From: Gemmatimonadota bacterium
Lineage (GTDB): Bacteria > Gemmatimonadota > Gemmatimonadetes > Gemmatimonadales > Gemmatimonadaceae
Length of the DNA stretch: 24,336 bases
Reading direction: 5' to 3'
Assembly: GCA_003142495.1 (NCBI GenBank)
Contig: PLMM01000129.1
Coordinates: 11,749 to 36,084 of the forward strand
Below are positions 1-8,762 of the stretch, in pieces (within the stretch, counting starts at the first letter, position 1; the number at the start of each line of letters is the position of its first letter). The notes beneath the pieces were generated by a model, which did not search any database, was not told where the DNA came from, and was given only the letters and a program-made list of their open reading frames with translations. A program made the position numbers and the translations under genes.

Positions 1-7
1 CGGCCGG

Positions 8-2683
8 GTGGCGACACCGCTTTTCGACCAACTGCAGGCGTCCCTCGGCACCCAGTATTCGCTCCAGCGCGAGCTCGGTCGCGGCGGGATGGCGACGGTC
101 TATCTCGCTACCGACAGGAAGCACGGCCGTCAGGTGGCGCTCAAGGTTCTCCACCCTGATCTCGCCGCCACGCTTGGCCCCGAGCGCTTCCGCCGCGAGA
201 TCGGCTTCGCCGCGACGCTCTCGCATCCGCACATCCTCACCGTGCTCGACTCCGGCGAGACCTCCGACGGCCATCTCTGGTTCACGATGCCGTACGTCGA
301 AGGCGAGACACTGCGCCAGCATCTCCAGCGCGACAAGCAGCTGTCGATCGACGAGGCGCTCCGCATCACGCGCGAGATCGCCAGCGCGCTCGACTACGCG
401 CACGAGAAGGGCGTCGTGCATCGCGACATCAAGCCCGAGAATCTCCTGCTCACGAAGCGCGGCGACGCGCTGCTCGCCGACTTCGGCATCGCGCGCGCAC
501 TCGGAGTAGATACGTCGAGCGGCGCGGCGCTGACGCAGACAGGGCTGGCCGTCGGCACGCCGCAGTACATGAGCCCCGAGCAGGCGAGCGGCGAGCGCGA
601 TCTCACTTCGCGCAGCGACATCTACACGCTCGCCGCGGTGTGCTACGAGATGCTGGCCGGCGAGCCGCCGTTCACCGCGCCGAGCACGCAGGCGATGATC
701 GCGAAAATGATGACGGGCGATGCGCCGTCGGTGCGCGTGCTGCGTCCGACGGTGCCGCAGTCGGTGGACGCGGTGCTGCAGAAGGCGCTCGCGCGCGTGC
801 CAGCGGATCGATGGCCGACGGCGGGTGAGTTCTCGCACGCGCTCGAGGCGGCGGAGCGGAGCTCGTTCACGGGGACGGCCGCGGCAACTGCAGCGCCCGC
901 GACGCCGGAGTCGATCGGCCTAGCCCGGAAGCGCCGCGTCCCGGCGACCGCGCTCGCGCTCATCCTCGGATTTCTCGTCGGCGGCGGGATGCTCTTCGCG
1001 TGGCGCACGAAGTCGCGCGAGCCGTCGGCCAATGCGGGCGGAGCGATGCGGCTCGCCGTGCTCCCATTCGAGAACGTCGGCGATTCGAGCGATGCCTATT
1101 TTGCGGACGGTGTGACGGATGCGGTGCGCGGGAAGCTCACCGGCATCCCCGGCCTCGAGGTCATCGGATCCGCGAGCTCGGGACGATATCGCAAATCCCC
1201 GCTGACCCCACAGCAGATCGGAGAGGAGCTCGGCGTTCGCTATCTGCTCATCGGGCGTGTGCATTGGGCGAAGGGTCCGAACGGCACGAGCCGCGTGCAG
1301 GTGAGTCCCGAGCTCATCGACGTCACTACGGCCGCCGATAAGTGGCAGCAGCCTTTCGATGCACCACTCACCGATGTCTTCGCGGTGCAGGCGGATATCG
1401 CGGGGAAGGTTGCGCGTGAATTGCAGGTGGCTCTGACACCGGCGACGAAACAAGCACTCGTCGAGCGGCCCACGGAAAATCTCGATGCCTACGACGCCTA
1501 TCTGCGCGGCGTGGACGTCATGAATAGGGGAAACAGCCCGGCGATCCTTCATCAGGCGGCGGTGGAATTCACGCAGGCGATCAAACAGGACTCGAGCTTC
1601 GCGCTGGCGTGGTCGATGCTGGGACAGGCGCTCGCACTGGAATATACGAACGGAGTTCCGAGCACTGCGCTCGCCGATTCCACGGAGCGTGTCAGTGCGC
1701 ACGCGCTCGCTCTCGAGCCGGAGCTCGCGGAGGCACTCTCGTCGCGCGCCGCGTACTACAGCTTCGTTCGCGACGACAACGCGCGCGCACTGGAGGAGGC
1801 GCGCAAGGGACTCGCGCGCCAGCCGGCGAACGTACAGCTCCTCGGTCGCAGCGCGACCGACATGTCGCAGCTTGGCCAATGGGATGCTGCCACCGAGAAT
1901 TACAGAAAGGCTGCGCTGCTCGATCCACAGTCAGCCACTCGGCTGTCCGTGCTCGGAGGTGCCGAGCTTCGTCAGCGCCACTATCCCGAGGCCGAGCAGG
2001 CAATGGCTCGAGCGCTCAGTCTGGCGCCCGAGAATCTCAGCGTCATCGAGAGCGTGGTGCTGCTCCATCTGATGCGCGGAGATCTGCGCGGAGCTCAGGC
2101 GGTCACTCGCGAGGTGCCACCAACGCTCGACCGCTCCGCAATGGTCGTATACCTTGCGAACTACAACGATCTCGGATGGGTGCTGGACAGCGCGCAGGAG
2201 CGGTTGTTGCTCACCCTCGGCGCCGATGCGTTCGACAACGACAAGGCCACTCGCGCGATCGTGTTTGCGGAACAGTATTACTATCGGGGAGACTCCGTGC
2301 ACATGCGTCTCTACGCCGACACTGCACGAGCCGAGCTCGCGCGACAGCTGAAGGATGTGCCCGGCGATCGGCAACGTCAGGTCTTCTACGCACTATCGCT
2401 GGCGTATCTCGGCCGGAAGGCCGAGGCTATTGCCATCGGCGAAAAGTCGCTCGGCGCTTCGCCCACGTCCTCGAACGTCACCGACGTGTACGGCCGACAT
2501 CAAATGACGCGCATCTATATCGCGGTCGGGGAACCGGAGAAGGCGCTCGACAATCTGGAGATACTTCTGAAGATCCCCTACCTGCTGTCGCCCGCGTACC
2601 TGAAGATCGATCCGAACTTCAGGCCGTTGCGCGGCAATCCGCGATTCGAGCGACTCGCGGGCGGCGCGCAGAAGGCGAACTAA
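8..2683 (+). CDS. Membrane Ser/Thr protein kinase with TolB-like domain and TPR region
   Basis: This 891-residue protein phosphorylates Ser/Thr residues of unknown targets. The Hanks-type kinase domain spans about residues 18-280. It shows the glycine loop GRGGMATV (24-31), the ATP-binding Lys46 in ALKV, the catalytic HRD loop (138-140), DFG (158-160) and an SPE in place of APE (189-191), so it should be active. A basic stretch and one membrane segment follow (about 313-333). The outer part starts with a TolB/FlgO-like domain (about 347-480, beginning MRLAVLPFENVGDSSDAYF) and ends in helical TPR-like repeats (about 500-885). This kinase-TM-TolB-TPR order is common in Gemmatimonadota and Acidobacteria. 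The GTG at position 8 gives a normal-length N-terminus, but only 7 bases precede it, so a start further upstream cannot be excluded. The gene stands alone and ends 15 bp from the convergent glycosyltransferase gene. The sensed signal is unknown. Confidence 0.92.
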   Translation: MATPLFDQLQASLGTQYSLQRELGRGGMATVYLATDRKHGRQVALKVLHPDLAATLGPERFRREIGFAATLSHPHILTVLDSGETSDGHLWFTMPYVEGETLRQHLQRDKQLSIDEALRITREIASALDYAHEKGVVHRDIKPENLLLTKRGDALLADFGIARALGVDTSSGAALTQTGLAVGTPQYMSPEQASGERDLTSRSDIYTLAAVCYEMLAGEPPFTAPSTQAMIAKMMTGDAPSVRVLRPTVPQSVDAVLQKALARVPADRWPTAGEFSHALEAAERSSFTGTAAATAAPATPESIGLARKRRVPATALALILGFLVGGGMLFAWRTKSREPSANAGGAMRLAVLPFENVGDSSDAYFADGVTDAVRGKLTGIPGLEVIGSASSGRYRKSPLTPQQIGEELGVRYLLIGRVHWAKGPNGTSRVQVSPELIDVTTAADKWQQPFDAPLTDVFAVQADIAGKVARELQVALTPATKQALVERPTENLDAYDAYLRGVDVMNRGNSPAILHQAAVEFTQAIKQDSSFALAWSMLGQALALEYTNGVPSTALADSTERVSAHALALEPELAEALSSRAAYYSFVRDDNARALEEARKGLARQPANVQLLGRSATDMSQLGQWDAATENYRKAALLDPQSATRLSVLGGAELRQRHYPEAEQAMARALSLAPENLSVIESVVLLHLMRGDLRGAQAVTREVPPTLDRSAMVVYLANYNDLGWVLDSAQERLLLTLGADAFDNDKATRAIVFAEQYYYRGDSVHMRLYADTARAELARQLKDVPGDRQRQVFYALSLAYLGRKAEAIAIGEKSLGASPTSSNVTDVYGRHQMTRIYIAVGEPEKALDNLEILLKIPYLLSPAYLKIDPNFRPLRGNPRFERLAGGAQKAN

Positions 2684-2698
2684 GGCGATCTTTGTCCG

Positions 2699-4264
2699 CT
2701 AGTTCCGCCCCGCGAGCTTCGGCCACAGCTCCTGCAACGTCTCCTTCGGATTCTCGCCCACGTAAATCGAGACGTCCTGCTCCTCCGGCACGCCCCAGTC
2801 GTTGAGCACTTTGCCCGCAAACGTCACGGTGCCGAAGAATTTCTCCATGTCGTGCTGCGTCACGCCGAGCGAGATCACTACGGTGCCCGGTTTCTCTCCG
2901 GGGCCGAAGAACCAGTAGCTTCCTGCGGCGCTGATCACTCGCGGCAACCCGAGCTTCGGCCCGTAGAACTCCATCGCCCCAGCCTCTCCGTAGTTCTCTC
3001 CCACGAGGACGACCTGCGCGCGCTTCTCCGGCGGCAGCGAGTCGTACACGTGCGCCACCGCGTTCACCAGCTCCGGCCACCCGAGCATGTCGGCATAGTC
3101 CTGCGGAAGGCGAAGGGGATGCTCCTGGTTCGTCTTCGTGGTCATGCCGAGTCCCGCGCGCTCGATGTACGACGCGGTCGCCTCCTTCGGAAGAATCGGC
3201 AGCTCGATCGGCACCAGAAACGCACAGTACGCGGCGAAGATGGCGACACTCGCCACGCGAAGCACGGCCGGCCGTTGCGCGCTCCACCGCTCGAACACCA
3301 CCGCGCCAGCGCCGAACAGCGTCGGATAGATCGGCCCGATGTAGTACGACTTCCCGTGCAGCGCGAGCAGCAGCGTGAACGCGCAGACACACGTCCAGCC
3401 AATGGCGCGATACCGCTGCGTCTCCCTCGCGAGCACGAGATAGAGAGCGCCGCCGATGGCGAGCACCACTCCGGGTCCCCAGAGCAGCTGTCCGCCCATG
3501 AACGACCAGAACGAGACGTGCGCGAGCTGTGAGCCTTGCAACGTCTTCATCTGATCGATGATGGGATATCCGAGCGCGAGCTGCCCCACGATGCTCGGGC
3601 TTCCGATCGCAAAGGCGATCAGCGCAGCCGCCCACGGCCAAGGCGTCAACAACACCTTCCGTTGCGGCGCGACGATCAACGCCGCCACGAGCGCCGCGCC
3701 GAAGAACAGCAGCGAGAATTTCGTGAGTAGCCCCACTCCACACGCCACGCCGAGCACGATCCACCATCGCGGCGTGGTCGCGAGCGTGTCATCGCGCCGC
3801 GCGCCCGAGCCAAGTCGCGCGAGCGCGTGCAGCGCGAGCGTCCACCACAGCTGATCGAATACTACCGGCTGCAAGAGATCGCCCGCGCGCAGAAACAGCG
3901 GCGAAGTTGCCACGGCAACCGCAGCGAACGCCTGCGCGAACTTGCCGCCGCCGAGCTCGCGCGCGATCAACGCAGCCATCATCACGATCAATCCCGCGGC
4001 CACCGACGGCAGGAAGCGAATCGCCACGGTCGAGTCGCCGAGCACGAATCGCTCGAGCTGCGAGATGATCGCGATGAACGGGGGGAAGTCCATCCGCCAC
4101 AGCTGCAGATGCCGCCCCATCGCCATGTACAGAAATTCGTCGCGCTGAAAACCGTACGGCGACAGCCTGTTGACGATGACGTGCAGCGCGAAGACGATCG
4201 CGCTCAAGGCGGCGATCGGGCGCGCCGCGAGCGGCTGGCGAATGGTCGTCGAGGTCGTAGTCAT
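2699..4264 (-). CDS. GT39/ArnT-like membrane glycosyltransferase
   Basis: This 521-residue polytopic membrane protein resembles the PMT/ArnT family (GT39, PMT_2 domain), which transfers sugars from polyprenyl-phosphate donors at the outer face of the inner membrane. The first loop after TM1 carries the family's acidic pair, Asp42-Glu43 in FQRDEFLYMAMGRHL, followed by DFPPFIAI (about 59-66). About ten hydrophobic helices follow up to residue ~350. A soluble C-terminal domain (about 365-521) has no motif I recognise. The acceptor (lipid A, protein or other glycan) cannot be told from the sequence. The ATG at 4262-4264 is preceded by GGAG at short spacing. The gene lies 64 bp downstream of the LytTR regulator gene on the same strand, with an inverted repeat between them, so co-transcription is possible but not certain. 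Confidence 0.88.
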   Translation of the reverse strand: MTTTSTTIRQPLAARPIAALSAIVFALHVIVNRLSPYGFQRDEFLYMAMGRHLQLWRMDFPPFIAIISQLERFVLGDSTVAIRFLPSVAAGLIVMMAALIARELGGGKFAQAFAAVAVATSPLFLRAGDLLQPVVFDQLWWTLALHALARLGSGARRDDTLATTPRWWIVLGVACGVGLLTKFSLLFFGAALVAALIVAPQRKVLLTPWPWAAALIAFAIGSPSIVGQLALGYPIIDQMKTLQGSQLAHVSFWSFMGGQLLWGPGVVLAIGGALYLVLARETQRYRAIGWTCVCAFTLLLALHGKSYYIGPIYPTLFGAGAVVFERWSAQRPAVLRVASVAIFAAYCAFLVPIELPILPKEATASYIERAGLGMTTKTNQEHPLRLPQDYADMLGWPELVNAVAHVYDSLPPEKRAQVVLVGENYGEAGAMEFYGPKLGLPRVISAAGSYWFFGPGEKPGTVVISLGVTQHDMEKFFGTVTFAGKVLNDWGVPEEQDVSIYVGENPKETLQELWPKLAGRN

Positions 4265-4280
4265 GATCTCCGGCGAATCG

Positions 4281-4316
4281 GGGTGGCTCGGCGCTCGTAT
4301 CCCCTACGAGCCACCC
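4281..4316. repeat. Perfect 10-bp inverted repeat between the LytTR gene and the glycosyltransferase gene
   Basis: GGGTGGCTCG (4281-4290) pairs perfectly with CGAGCCACCC (4307-4316) around a 16-nt loop. It begins 12 nt after the stop codon of the LytTR regulator and ends 17 nt before the ATG of the glycosyltransferase. There is no T-tract on the minus strand after it, so it is not a classical intrinsic terminator. It could be a U-less terminator or attenuator, or an operator. Confidence 0.6.
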
Positions 4317-4328
4317 GCCGCCGAAGGT

Positions 4329-5183
4329 TCACTCGCGCGGCGCGATTCCCAGCCAACGCTCCAGCCCCTCGCGCCGCGACCGGCTCACGCGCAGCCGCAC
4401 GCCGCCCTTCATCTGCAGCTCGTAGTCGCCACCGCCGCCCCGATGCAGCGCTTCTACCAGATCGAGCCGCACGATCACCGACCGATGCACGCGCATGAAG
4501 CGGTTGGGGTCGAGCCGGTCCTCGAGCGTCTGCATCGCCTCGCGAATCACAAAGCGGCGATCGCCCACGTGCAGCTCCGCATACGGGCCCGCAGCACTGA
4601 TGTAATCGATCTGCGCAACCGGAATCGGCTTCACCTGCCCGTGCGTCTCCACCGCGATGCGCTCCAGATACTGCGCGCCCGCTGCACCGGGCCTCAGCAC
4701 CGGCGGGCGCGGGCCCGTCTCGCTCTCGTGCAGCATCGCGAGCAGCTGCCCGCGCGCGCGATCGAGTCCCTCGAGCGCCAGCGTTCGCCGCGCGCGACGG
4801 AACGACTGCTCGAAGCGCTCGTCGTCGAACGGCTTCACGAGATAGTCCACGGCCGCGACGTCGAACGCCTCCAGCGCATACCGATCGAAGGCCGTCACGA
4901 AGATCGTCATCGGCATCTGCTCGGCGCCGATCGCCTTCACGACATCCAACCCGCCTTTCTTCGGCATCTGCACATCGAGAAAGACGAGATCGGGCCTCAG
5001 CTCGCGAATCGCCTTCACCGCTGCGTTGCCATCCGCGGCCTCGCCGATCACCTCGACGCCATTCTCACCGCGCAGCAAGTCGTGCACGCGAAGACGGCCG
5101 AGTGCTTCGTCGTCGACGATCAGCACGCGGATGGGCGGCAGTCCCGATAGAGGAGCAGGCTCCGGAATATCAGCGTCGATCAT
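4329..5183 (-). CDS. LytTR-family response regulator
   Basis: This 284-residue two-component response regulator has a receiver domain at about residues 18-130. It shows acidic Asp24/Asp25 (IVDDE), the phospho-acceptor Asp70 (LVFLDVQMP), Thr97 and Lys117 (LVKPF). A linker of about 35 residues leads to a LytTR DNA-binding domain (about 172-280), with the typical IDYISAAGPYAELHVGDR and FMRVHRSVIVRL segments. LytTR proteins bind pairs of short direct repeats upstream of target genes. The start overlaps the end of the sensor-kinase gene by 14 bp, a sign of translational coupling and of a cognate pair. The likely target is the efflux operon divergent from the kinase, or the pair's own promoter; this is inferred from position. 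I found no convincing LytTR box. Confidence 0.94.
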   Translation of the reverse strand: MIDADIPEPAPLSGLPPIRVLIVDDEALGRLRVHDLLRGENGVEVIGEAADGNAAVKAIRELRPDLVFLDVQMPKKGGLDVVKAIGAEQMPMTIFVTAFDRYALEAFDVAAVDYLVKPFDDERFEQSFRRARRTLALEGLDRARGQLLAMLHESETGPRPPVLRPGAAGAQYLERIAVETHGQVKPIPVAQIDYISAAGPYAELHVGDRRFVIREAMQTLEDRLDPNRFMRVHRSVIVRLDLVEALHRGGGGDYELQMKGGVRLRVSRSRREGLERWLGIAPRE

Positions 5184-6333
5184 CGCTCGCGGATTCCTCG
5201 CCTTGCACGCGGAGCTCGCTACGGTCGAGCGCAGCCGGGAGGCGCACCTCCGCCACCGTCATCTCACCGTCCGTTCGCGAGAGCGAGAAGCGCGCGTCGG
5301 CGCCATAGAGCTGCTCGAGCCGCGCGCGAGTATTCCGCAGCCCAACGCCGCCGCCGGGATCGCCCTCAGCATCGCTCTCGCCCGGCCCATTGTCGCTGAC
5401 GCGCAGTGTGAGCGTCCCTCCGTCGAGCAGCGTCTCGATCTCGATGCGGCCGGGCTCAGTCATCTTCTCCACTCCATGCCTGATCGCATTTTCGACCAGC
5501 GGCTGGAGAATCATACTGGGCACCATCACATCGAGCGAGCGGTCGTCGAGGATGCGCAGCACGTTGAGCCCCGGAAAGCGCACCTGCATGATGTCGAGAT
5601 AGCGGTCGAGCAGGTCGAGCTCTCGTCGCAACGTGATCTCGGGCTCGCGCGCATCCTCCATGCTGAAGCGCAGCAGCTCGCTGAGCCGCGTGATCATGCG
5701 ACGCACGCCGCGCGGATCGCGCTCCACGAGCGACGACACCGCGTTCAGCGTGTTGAACAGAAAGTGTGGATCCAGCTGGCTCCGGAGCGACTGCAGCCGC
5801 GCTTCGGCCAGCTGCGCCTGGAGCTGCGTCGCCTGCTCGCGGCGCGCGCTGAAGCGGAGCGAGTACGCGCGCGCGAGTCCCGCTGCGATGACCCCAACGT
5901 ACAGTACGAGGGCGTTCAGAAATCCGAACCAGAGCGGAGGGCCGCGCCGCCCGCTGCCGGCGCCGTCCGATGGCGAACGCGTCGCTGCGCCGGAAGGAAG
6001 CGTGAGCACGGCGTCGCGCAGGAGATGACCGACGACGCTCACGCCGAGCGCGATGATGACGCCGAGGAGCGCGAGTAGCAGGAAGTACGTCGCGCGGCTC
6101 ATGCGATCTGAGCGCACGCGTCCGACGAGCGATACGATCGCCGGCGTCAGCAGCGCCCAGAGCGTCGCCTCGGACAGGGCGATGATGATCCACGAGGCGA
6201 GCGGCGCGGCGTCGGGACCGTTGACACGCGGACCCGTGTCGAACGCGTGGTTCGCGATCGTGAGCAGCGCGTAGATCAGCCAGAAGCCGATGATGAACGA
6301 CAGATCACGCCGCGTGAGCGGAAAGTGATCCAT
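5170..6333 (-). CDS. LytS/YehU-like sensor histidine kinase
   Basis: This 387-residue membrane histidine kinase is of the His_kinase (PF06580) type and is the partner of the downstream LytTR regulator. The N-terminal half has four hydrophobic helices (about 11-27, 47-70, 82-104 and 135-155) and no recognisable periplasmic sensor domain, so it probably senses within or through the membrane. The phospho-acceptor His190 lies in LDPHFLFNTLN. The ATPase part shows the N box PLVENAIRHG (Asn282), DNGPG (314-318) and GVGLRNTRARL. I chose the ATG at 6331-6333 because AGAGG lies about 9 nt upstream and the protein then begins with a normal MDHFPLTRRDL leader. The open frame continues upstream to 6513, but that part is not protein-like. 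The pair is arranged head-to-head with the efflux-pump operon. Confidence 0.93.
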   Translation of the reverse strand: MDHFPLTRRDLSFIIGFWLIYALLTIANHAFDTGPRVNGPDAAPLASWIIIALSEATLWALLTPAIVSLVGRVRSDRMSRATYFLLLALLGVIIALGVSVVGHLLRDAVLTLPSGAATRSPSDGAGSGRRGPPLWFGFLNALVLYVGVIAAGLARAYSLRFSARREQATQLQAQLAEARLQSLRSQLDPHFLFNTLNAVSSLVERDPRGVRRMITRLSELLRFSMEDAREPEITLRRELDLLDRYLDIMQVRFPGLNVLRILDDRSLDVMVPSMILQPLVENAIRHGVEKMTEPGRIEIETLLDGGTLTLRVSDNGPGESDAEGDPGGGVGLRNTRARLEQLYGADARFSLSRTDGEMTVAEVRLPAALDRSELRVQGEESASDDRR

Positions 6334-6711
6334 CGACGCGCCTCTTCGGCCCGTCGTGTCGAGTGCCTCGTGTTTGGTCGAGCGGAATTCGGTGGTGGCC
6401 ACGAAAGAAGGATATGCGCCGCGGTCGTGGGCGCGAGGGTTCGTGTCACGGGCTGCACGCAGGCGTACACGAGTTGCATTTGGCGCGGCTTGCGAGGCAA
6501 AGACGCGCGCCAAGAGCCTCTCGCGCCGGCGGTGCGGCCAAGCGCCAAGTGCCGCTCATGTCGCTGCCGGGTCGATTGGGAACACAGGCGTGCAAGTCGT
6601 GACATACCAGCAACTTACGGGGCCGACCCAGCGTAGAATTCACATGTGGGATCGGTTCGCCCCGGCAAGAGCGCAGGGAACGCGAGACAGCTCGCACAGC
6701 GAGGAGACACG
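6334..6711. promoter_or_regulatory. 378-bp divergent intergenic region (sensor kinase / efflux operon)
   Basis: No convincing gene lies here; open frames in it are arginine-rich shadows. It must hold the start signals for the kinase-regulator pair to the left and the pump operon to the right. Visible elements are GAGGAG (6701-6706) as the ribosome binding site of the MacA-type gene, a TAGAAT (6634-6639) that could be a -10 box for the pump but has no good -35, and an 8-bp inverted repeat TTGGCGCG/CGCGCCAA (6480-6487/6506-6513, loop 18 nt) near its middle that could be an operator. I did not find the paired direct repeats expected for LytTR binding. Confidence 0.55.
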
Positions 6712-7965
6712 ATGAAAAAGAAGCTGATCACGGTCGCCATTGTGGCGATGGCAGCAGTCACGAGCGGATATGCTCTCTATCGACGCGCGCACTCGAGCGA
6801 CGCGCCCGCGTATCGCACCGCCGCCGTGCAGCGCGGAAACATCGAGTCCACCGTCGCCGCCACCGGCACGCTCGGCGCCGTGACCACGGTGCAGGTCGGC
6901 ACGCAGGTGTCCGGTCAGATCTCGGCCATCTACGTCGACTACAACTCGAAGGTGAAGAAGGGACAGCTGATCGCGCGCATCGACCCGACGCTGCAACAGC
7001 AGGCGGTAGAGGACGCGCAGGCCGGTGTGGCGCGCGCGCAGGCGACGCTGAGCCAGACCAAGCTCGAGTACGATCGCAACAAGCTCCTGCACGACCAGAA
7101 GATCGTGACCGATCCCGAGTTCAACACGGCGCAGCTCAACTATCAGCTCGCGAAGGCGAACGCGACTTCGGCGCAGATCGCGCTCGACAAGGCGCGCCAG
7201 AATCTGTCGTACACGTCGATCTACGCGCCGATCGACGGGATAGTGGTAGAGCGTGACATGGATGTTGGCCAAACCGTCGCGGCGAGCCTCTCGGCGCCCC
7301 AGCTCTTCGTGATCGCGAAGGATCTCTCGCAGATGCAGATCCTCGCGACCGTCGACGAGAGCGACATCGGGCAGATCAAGGATGATCAGTCCGTGAGCTT
7401 CAGCGTGCAGGCGTATCCGGGGCAGACGTTTACGGGCGCGGTTCGCCAGGTTCGCATCAACTCGACGACCGTGAACAACGTCGTGAACTACACGGCGGTA
7501 GTCGCTGTCGGGAACCCCGATGGCAAGTTGCTCCCCGGCATGACGGCGACGGTGAAGCTCCTCACCGGTTCCGCGAGCGATGCGCTGTCGGTGCCGAATG
7601 CGGCGCTGCGCTTCAAGCCCGCGCTCGCCGCGGGCGATAGCACGAGCGCGAAGAAGCGCACGCGCTCGGCGGTGCGCAACGTCGCGGCCGGCACGACGCC
7701 CGATTCGACTCGCGCCGTACGCGACTCGACGATGTCGACGCTCTGGTATCTCGACAGCACCAACGCGCTCGAGCCGGTGCGCGTGCACGCGGGGCTGAGC
7801 GACGGCACGCGGACGCAGGTGACTGGCAACGGCCTCAAGGAAGGGATGCAGATAATAGTAGGCGCGAACACCGGCACCGCCGCATCGACACCCGCGACGA
7901 CGAATCCGCTTCAGCAGCAGAGCACAAATCGCCGCGGTAGCGGCGGACCTCCAGGTTCCTTCTAA
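6712..7965 (+). CDS. MacA-like periplasmic adaptor (membrane fusion protein)
   Basis: This 417-residue HlyD/MacA-family adaptor would bridge the inner-membrane ABC permease and the TolC-type channel. An N-terminal membrane anchor or signal (about 4-22, after MKKK) is followed by the lipoyl/barrel-sandwich half-motif TGTLGAVTTVQVGTQVSGQI, a coiled-coil hairpin (about 93-165) and the second lipoyl half YAPIDGIVVERDMDVGQTV (171-189). The beta-barrel domain follows (about 205-285). The membrane-proximal part is interrupted by a Ser/Thr/Arg/Ala-rich stretch (about 307-341). The ATG at 6712 is chosen over an upstream in-frame ATG (6646) because GAGGAG lies just before it and the signal segment starts there. 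It is the first gene of a four-gene pump operon and ends 20 bp before the ATPase gene. Pump substrates (antibiotics, lipids or peptides) cannot be told. Confidence 0.93.
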   Translation: MKKKLITVAIVAMAAVTSGYALYRRAHSSDAPAYRTAAVQRGNIESTVAATGTLGAVTTVQVGTQVSGQISAIYVDYNSKVKKGQLIARIDPTLQQQAVEDAQAGVARAQATLSQTKLEYDRNKLLHDQKIVTDPEFNTAQLNYQLAKANATSAQIALDKARQNLSYTSIYAPIDGIVVERDMDVGQTVAASLSAPQLFVIAKDLSQMQILATVDESDIGQIKDDQSVSFSVQAYPGQTFTGAVRQVRINSTTVNNVVNYTAVVAVGNPDGKLLPGMTATVKLLTGSASDALSVPNAALRFKPALAAGDSTSAKKRTRSAVRNVAAGTTPDSTRAVRDSTMSTLWYLDSTNALEPVRVHAGLSDGTRTQVTGNGLKEGMQIIVGANTGTAASTPATTNPLQQQSTNRRGSGGPPGSF

Positions 7966-7985
7966 CCGCCAACGGGAAAACTCAC

Positions 7986-8762
7986 ATGTCTACACCAGTG
8001 ATTCAGATCGGCGGCGTGGAGAAGGTCTACCACATGGGCGAGACGGACGTGTTCGCGCTCAGGGGCGTCGACCTCACCGTCAGTGCGGGCGAGCTGCTCG
8101 CGGTGATGGGTTCCTCCGGCTCGGGGAAGTCGACGCTCATGAACATCCTCGGCTGCCTCGATGTCCCGACCGCGGGAAGCTACGTGCTCGACGGCATTCG
8201 CGTGGACGGGATGAGCCGCAACGATCTCGCCGATCTGCGAAACAAGAAGCTCGGCTTCGTCTTCCAGGGATTCAATCTGCTCGCGCGCACGAGTGCGGTG
8301 GAGAACGTCGAGCTGCCGCTGCTCTACGATCGCACGGGACGGTGGATGGATACCCGCGCGATGGCGGTCGAGGCACTGCAGCGCGTTGGGCTCGGCGAGC
8401 GGCTGGACCATCAGCCGAGCGAGCTGTCGGGCGGGCAACAGCAACGCGTGGCGATCGCGCGAGCGCTCGTGACGCAGCCAACGCTCCTCCTCGCGGATGA
8501 GCCGACGGGAAATCTGGACAGCAGAACGTCGGTGGAAGTGATGGCGCTCTTTCAGGCGCTGAACGAGCAGGGAATTACGGTGATCATCGTGACGCACGAG
8601 CCCGACATCGCGCAGTACGCGCACCGGGTGATCGACGTGCGCGATGGCAGGATCATGAAGGATCACGTCGTCGCGGCACCGCGCCGCGCGGCCGAAGATC
8701 TGATTGCGATGGACGCCGAGGCGGCTGCGATTGCCGCGGGCGAAACGAGGGAGGCAGCATGA
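7986..8762 (+). CDS. ABC transporter ATP-binding protein (LolD/MacB-N type)
   Basis: This 258-residue ATPase would drive the adjacent MacB-type permease. It has every motif of an active ABC ATPase: Walker A GSSGSGKS (42-49), Q-loop Gln94 (FVFQGFNLL), signature LSGGQ (147-151), Walker B LLLADEP (167-173) and the switch His204 (IVTHE). The FNLL and PTGNLD stretches are typical of the LolD/FtsE/MacB branch. A C-terminal tail of about 30 residues extends beyond the fold. Its stop codon overlaps the permease start in ATGA (8759-8762), which suggests coupled translation at equal dosage. In E. coli MacB the ATPase and permease are one chain; here they are two genes, as in many bacteria. Confidence 0.96.
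   Translation: MSTPVIQIGGVEKVYHMGETDVFALRGVDLTVSAGELLAVMGSSGSGKSTLMNILGCLDVPTAGSYVLDGIRVDGMSRNDLADLRNKKLGFVFQGFNLLARTSAVENVELPLLYDRTGRWMDTRAMAVEALQRVGLGERLDHQPSELSGGQQQRVAIARALVTQPTLLLADEPTGNLDSRTSVEVMALFQALNEQGITVIIVTHEPDIAQYAHRVIDVRDGRIMKDHVVAAPRRAAEDLIAMDAEAAAIAAGETREAA

Noticed and set aside
920..1879. 319-codon minus-strand frame inside the kinase gene, and a plus-strand 398-codon frame at 1609-2805
   Set aside because: They are shadows of the TolB/TPR part of the kinase, with Arg/Ala-rich composition and no recognisable domain.
2619..3767. 382-codon minus-strand frame overlapping the glycosyltransferase in another frame
   Set aside because: The alternative frame has the membrane helices and GT39 motifs; this one is Arg/Ala/Gly-rich.
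6363..6602. 79-codon open frame in the 378-bp divergent region
   Set aside because: It has Arg/Ala/Gly-biased composition, no ribosome site and no fold-like pattern, and lies where promoters are expected.
6601..6660. Candidate LytTR box containing TAAGTTGCT on the minus strand
   Set aside because: Only one half-site resembles the consensus and no second copy lies at the required spacing, so I do not call it.
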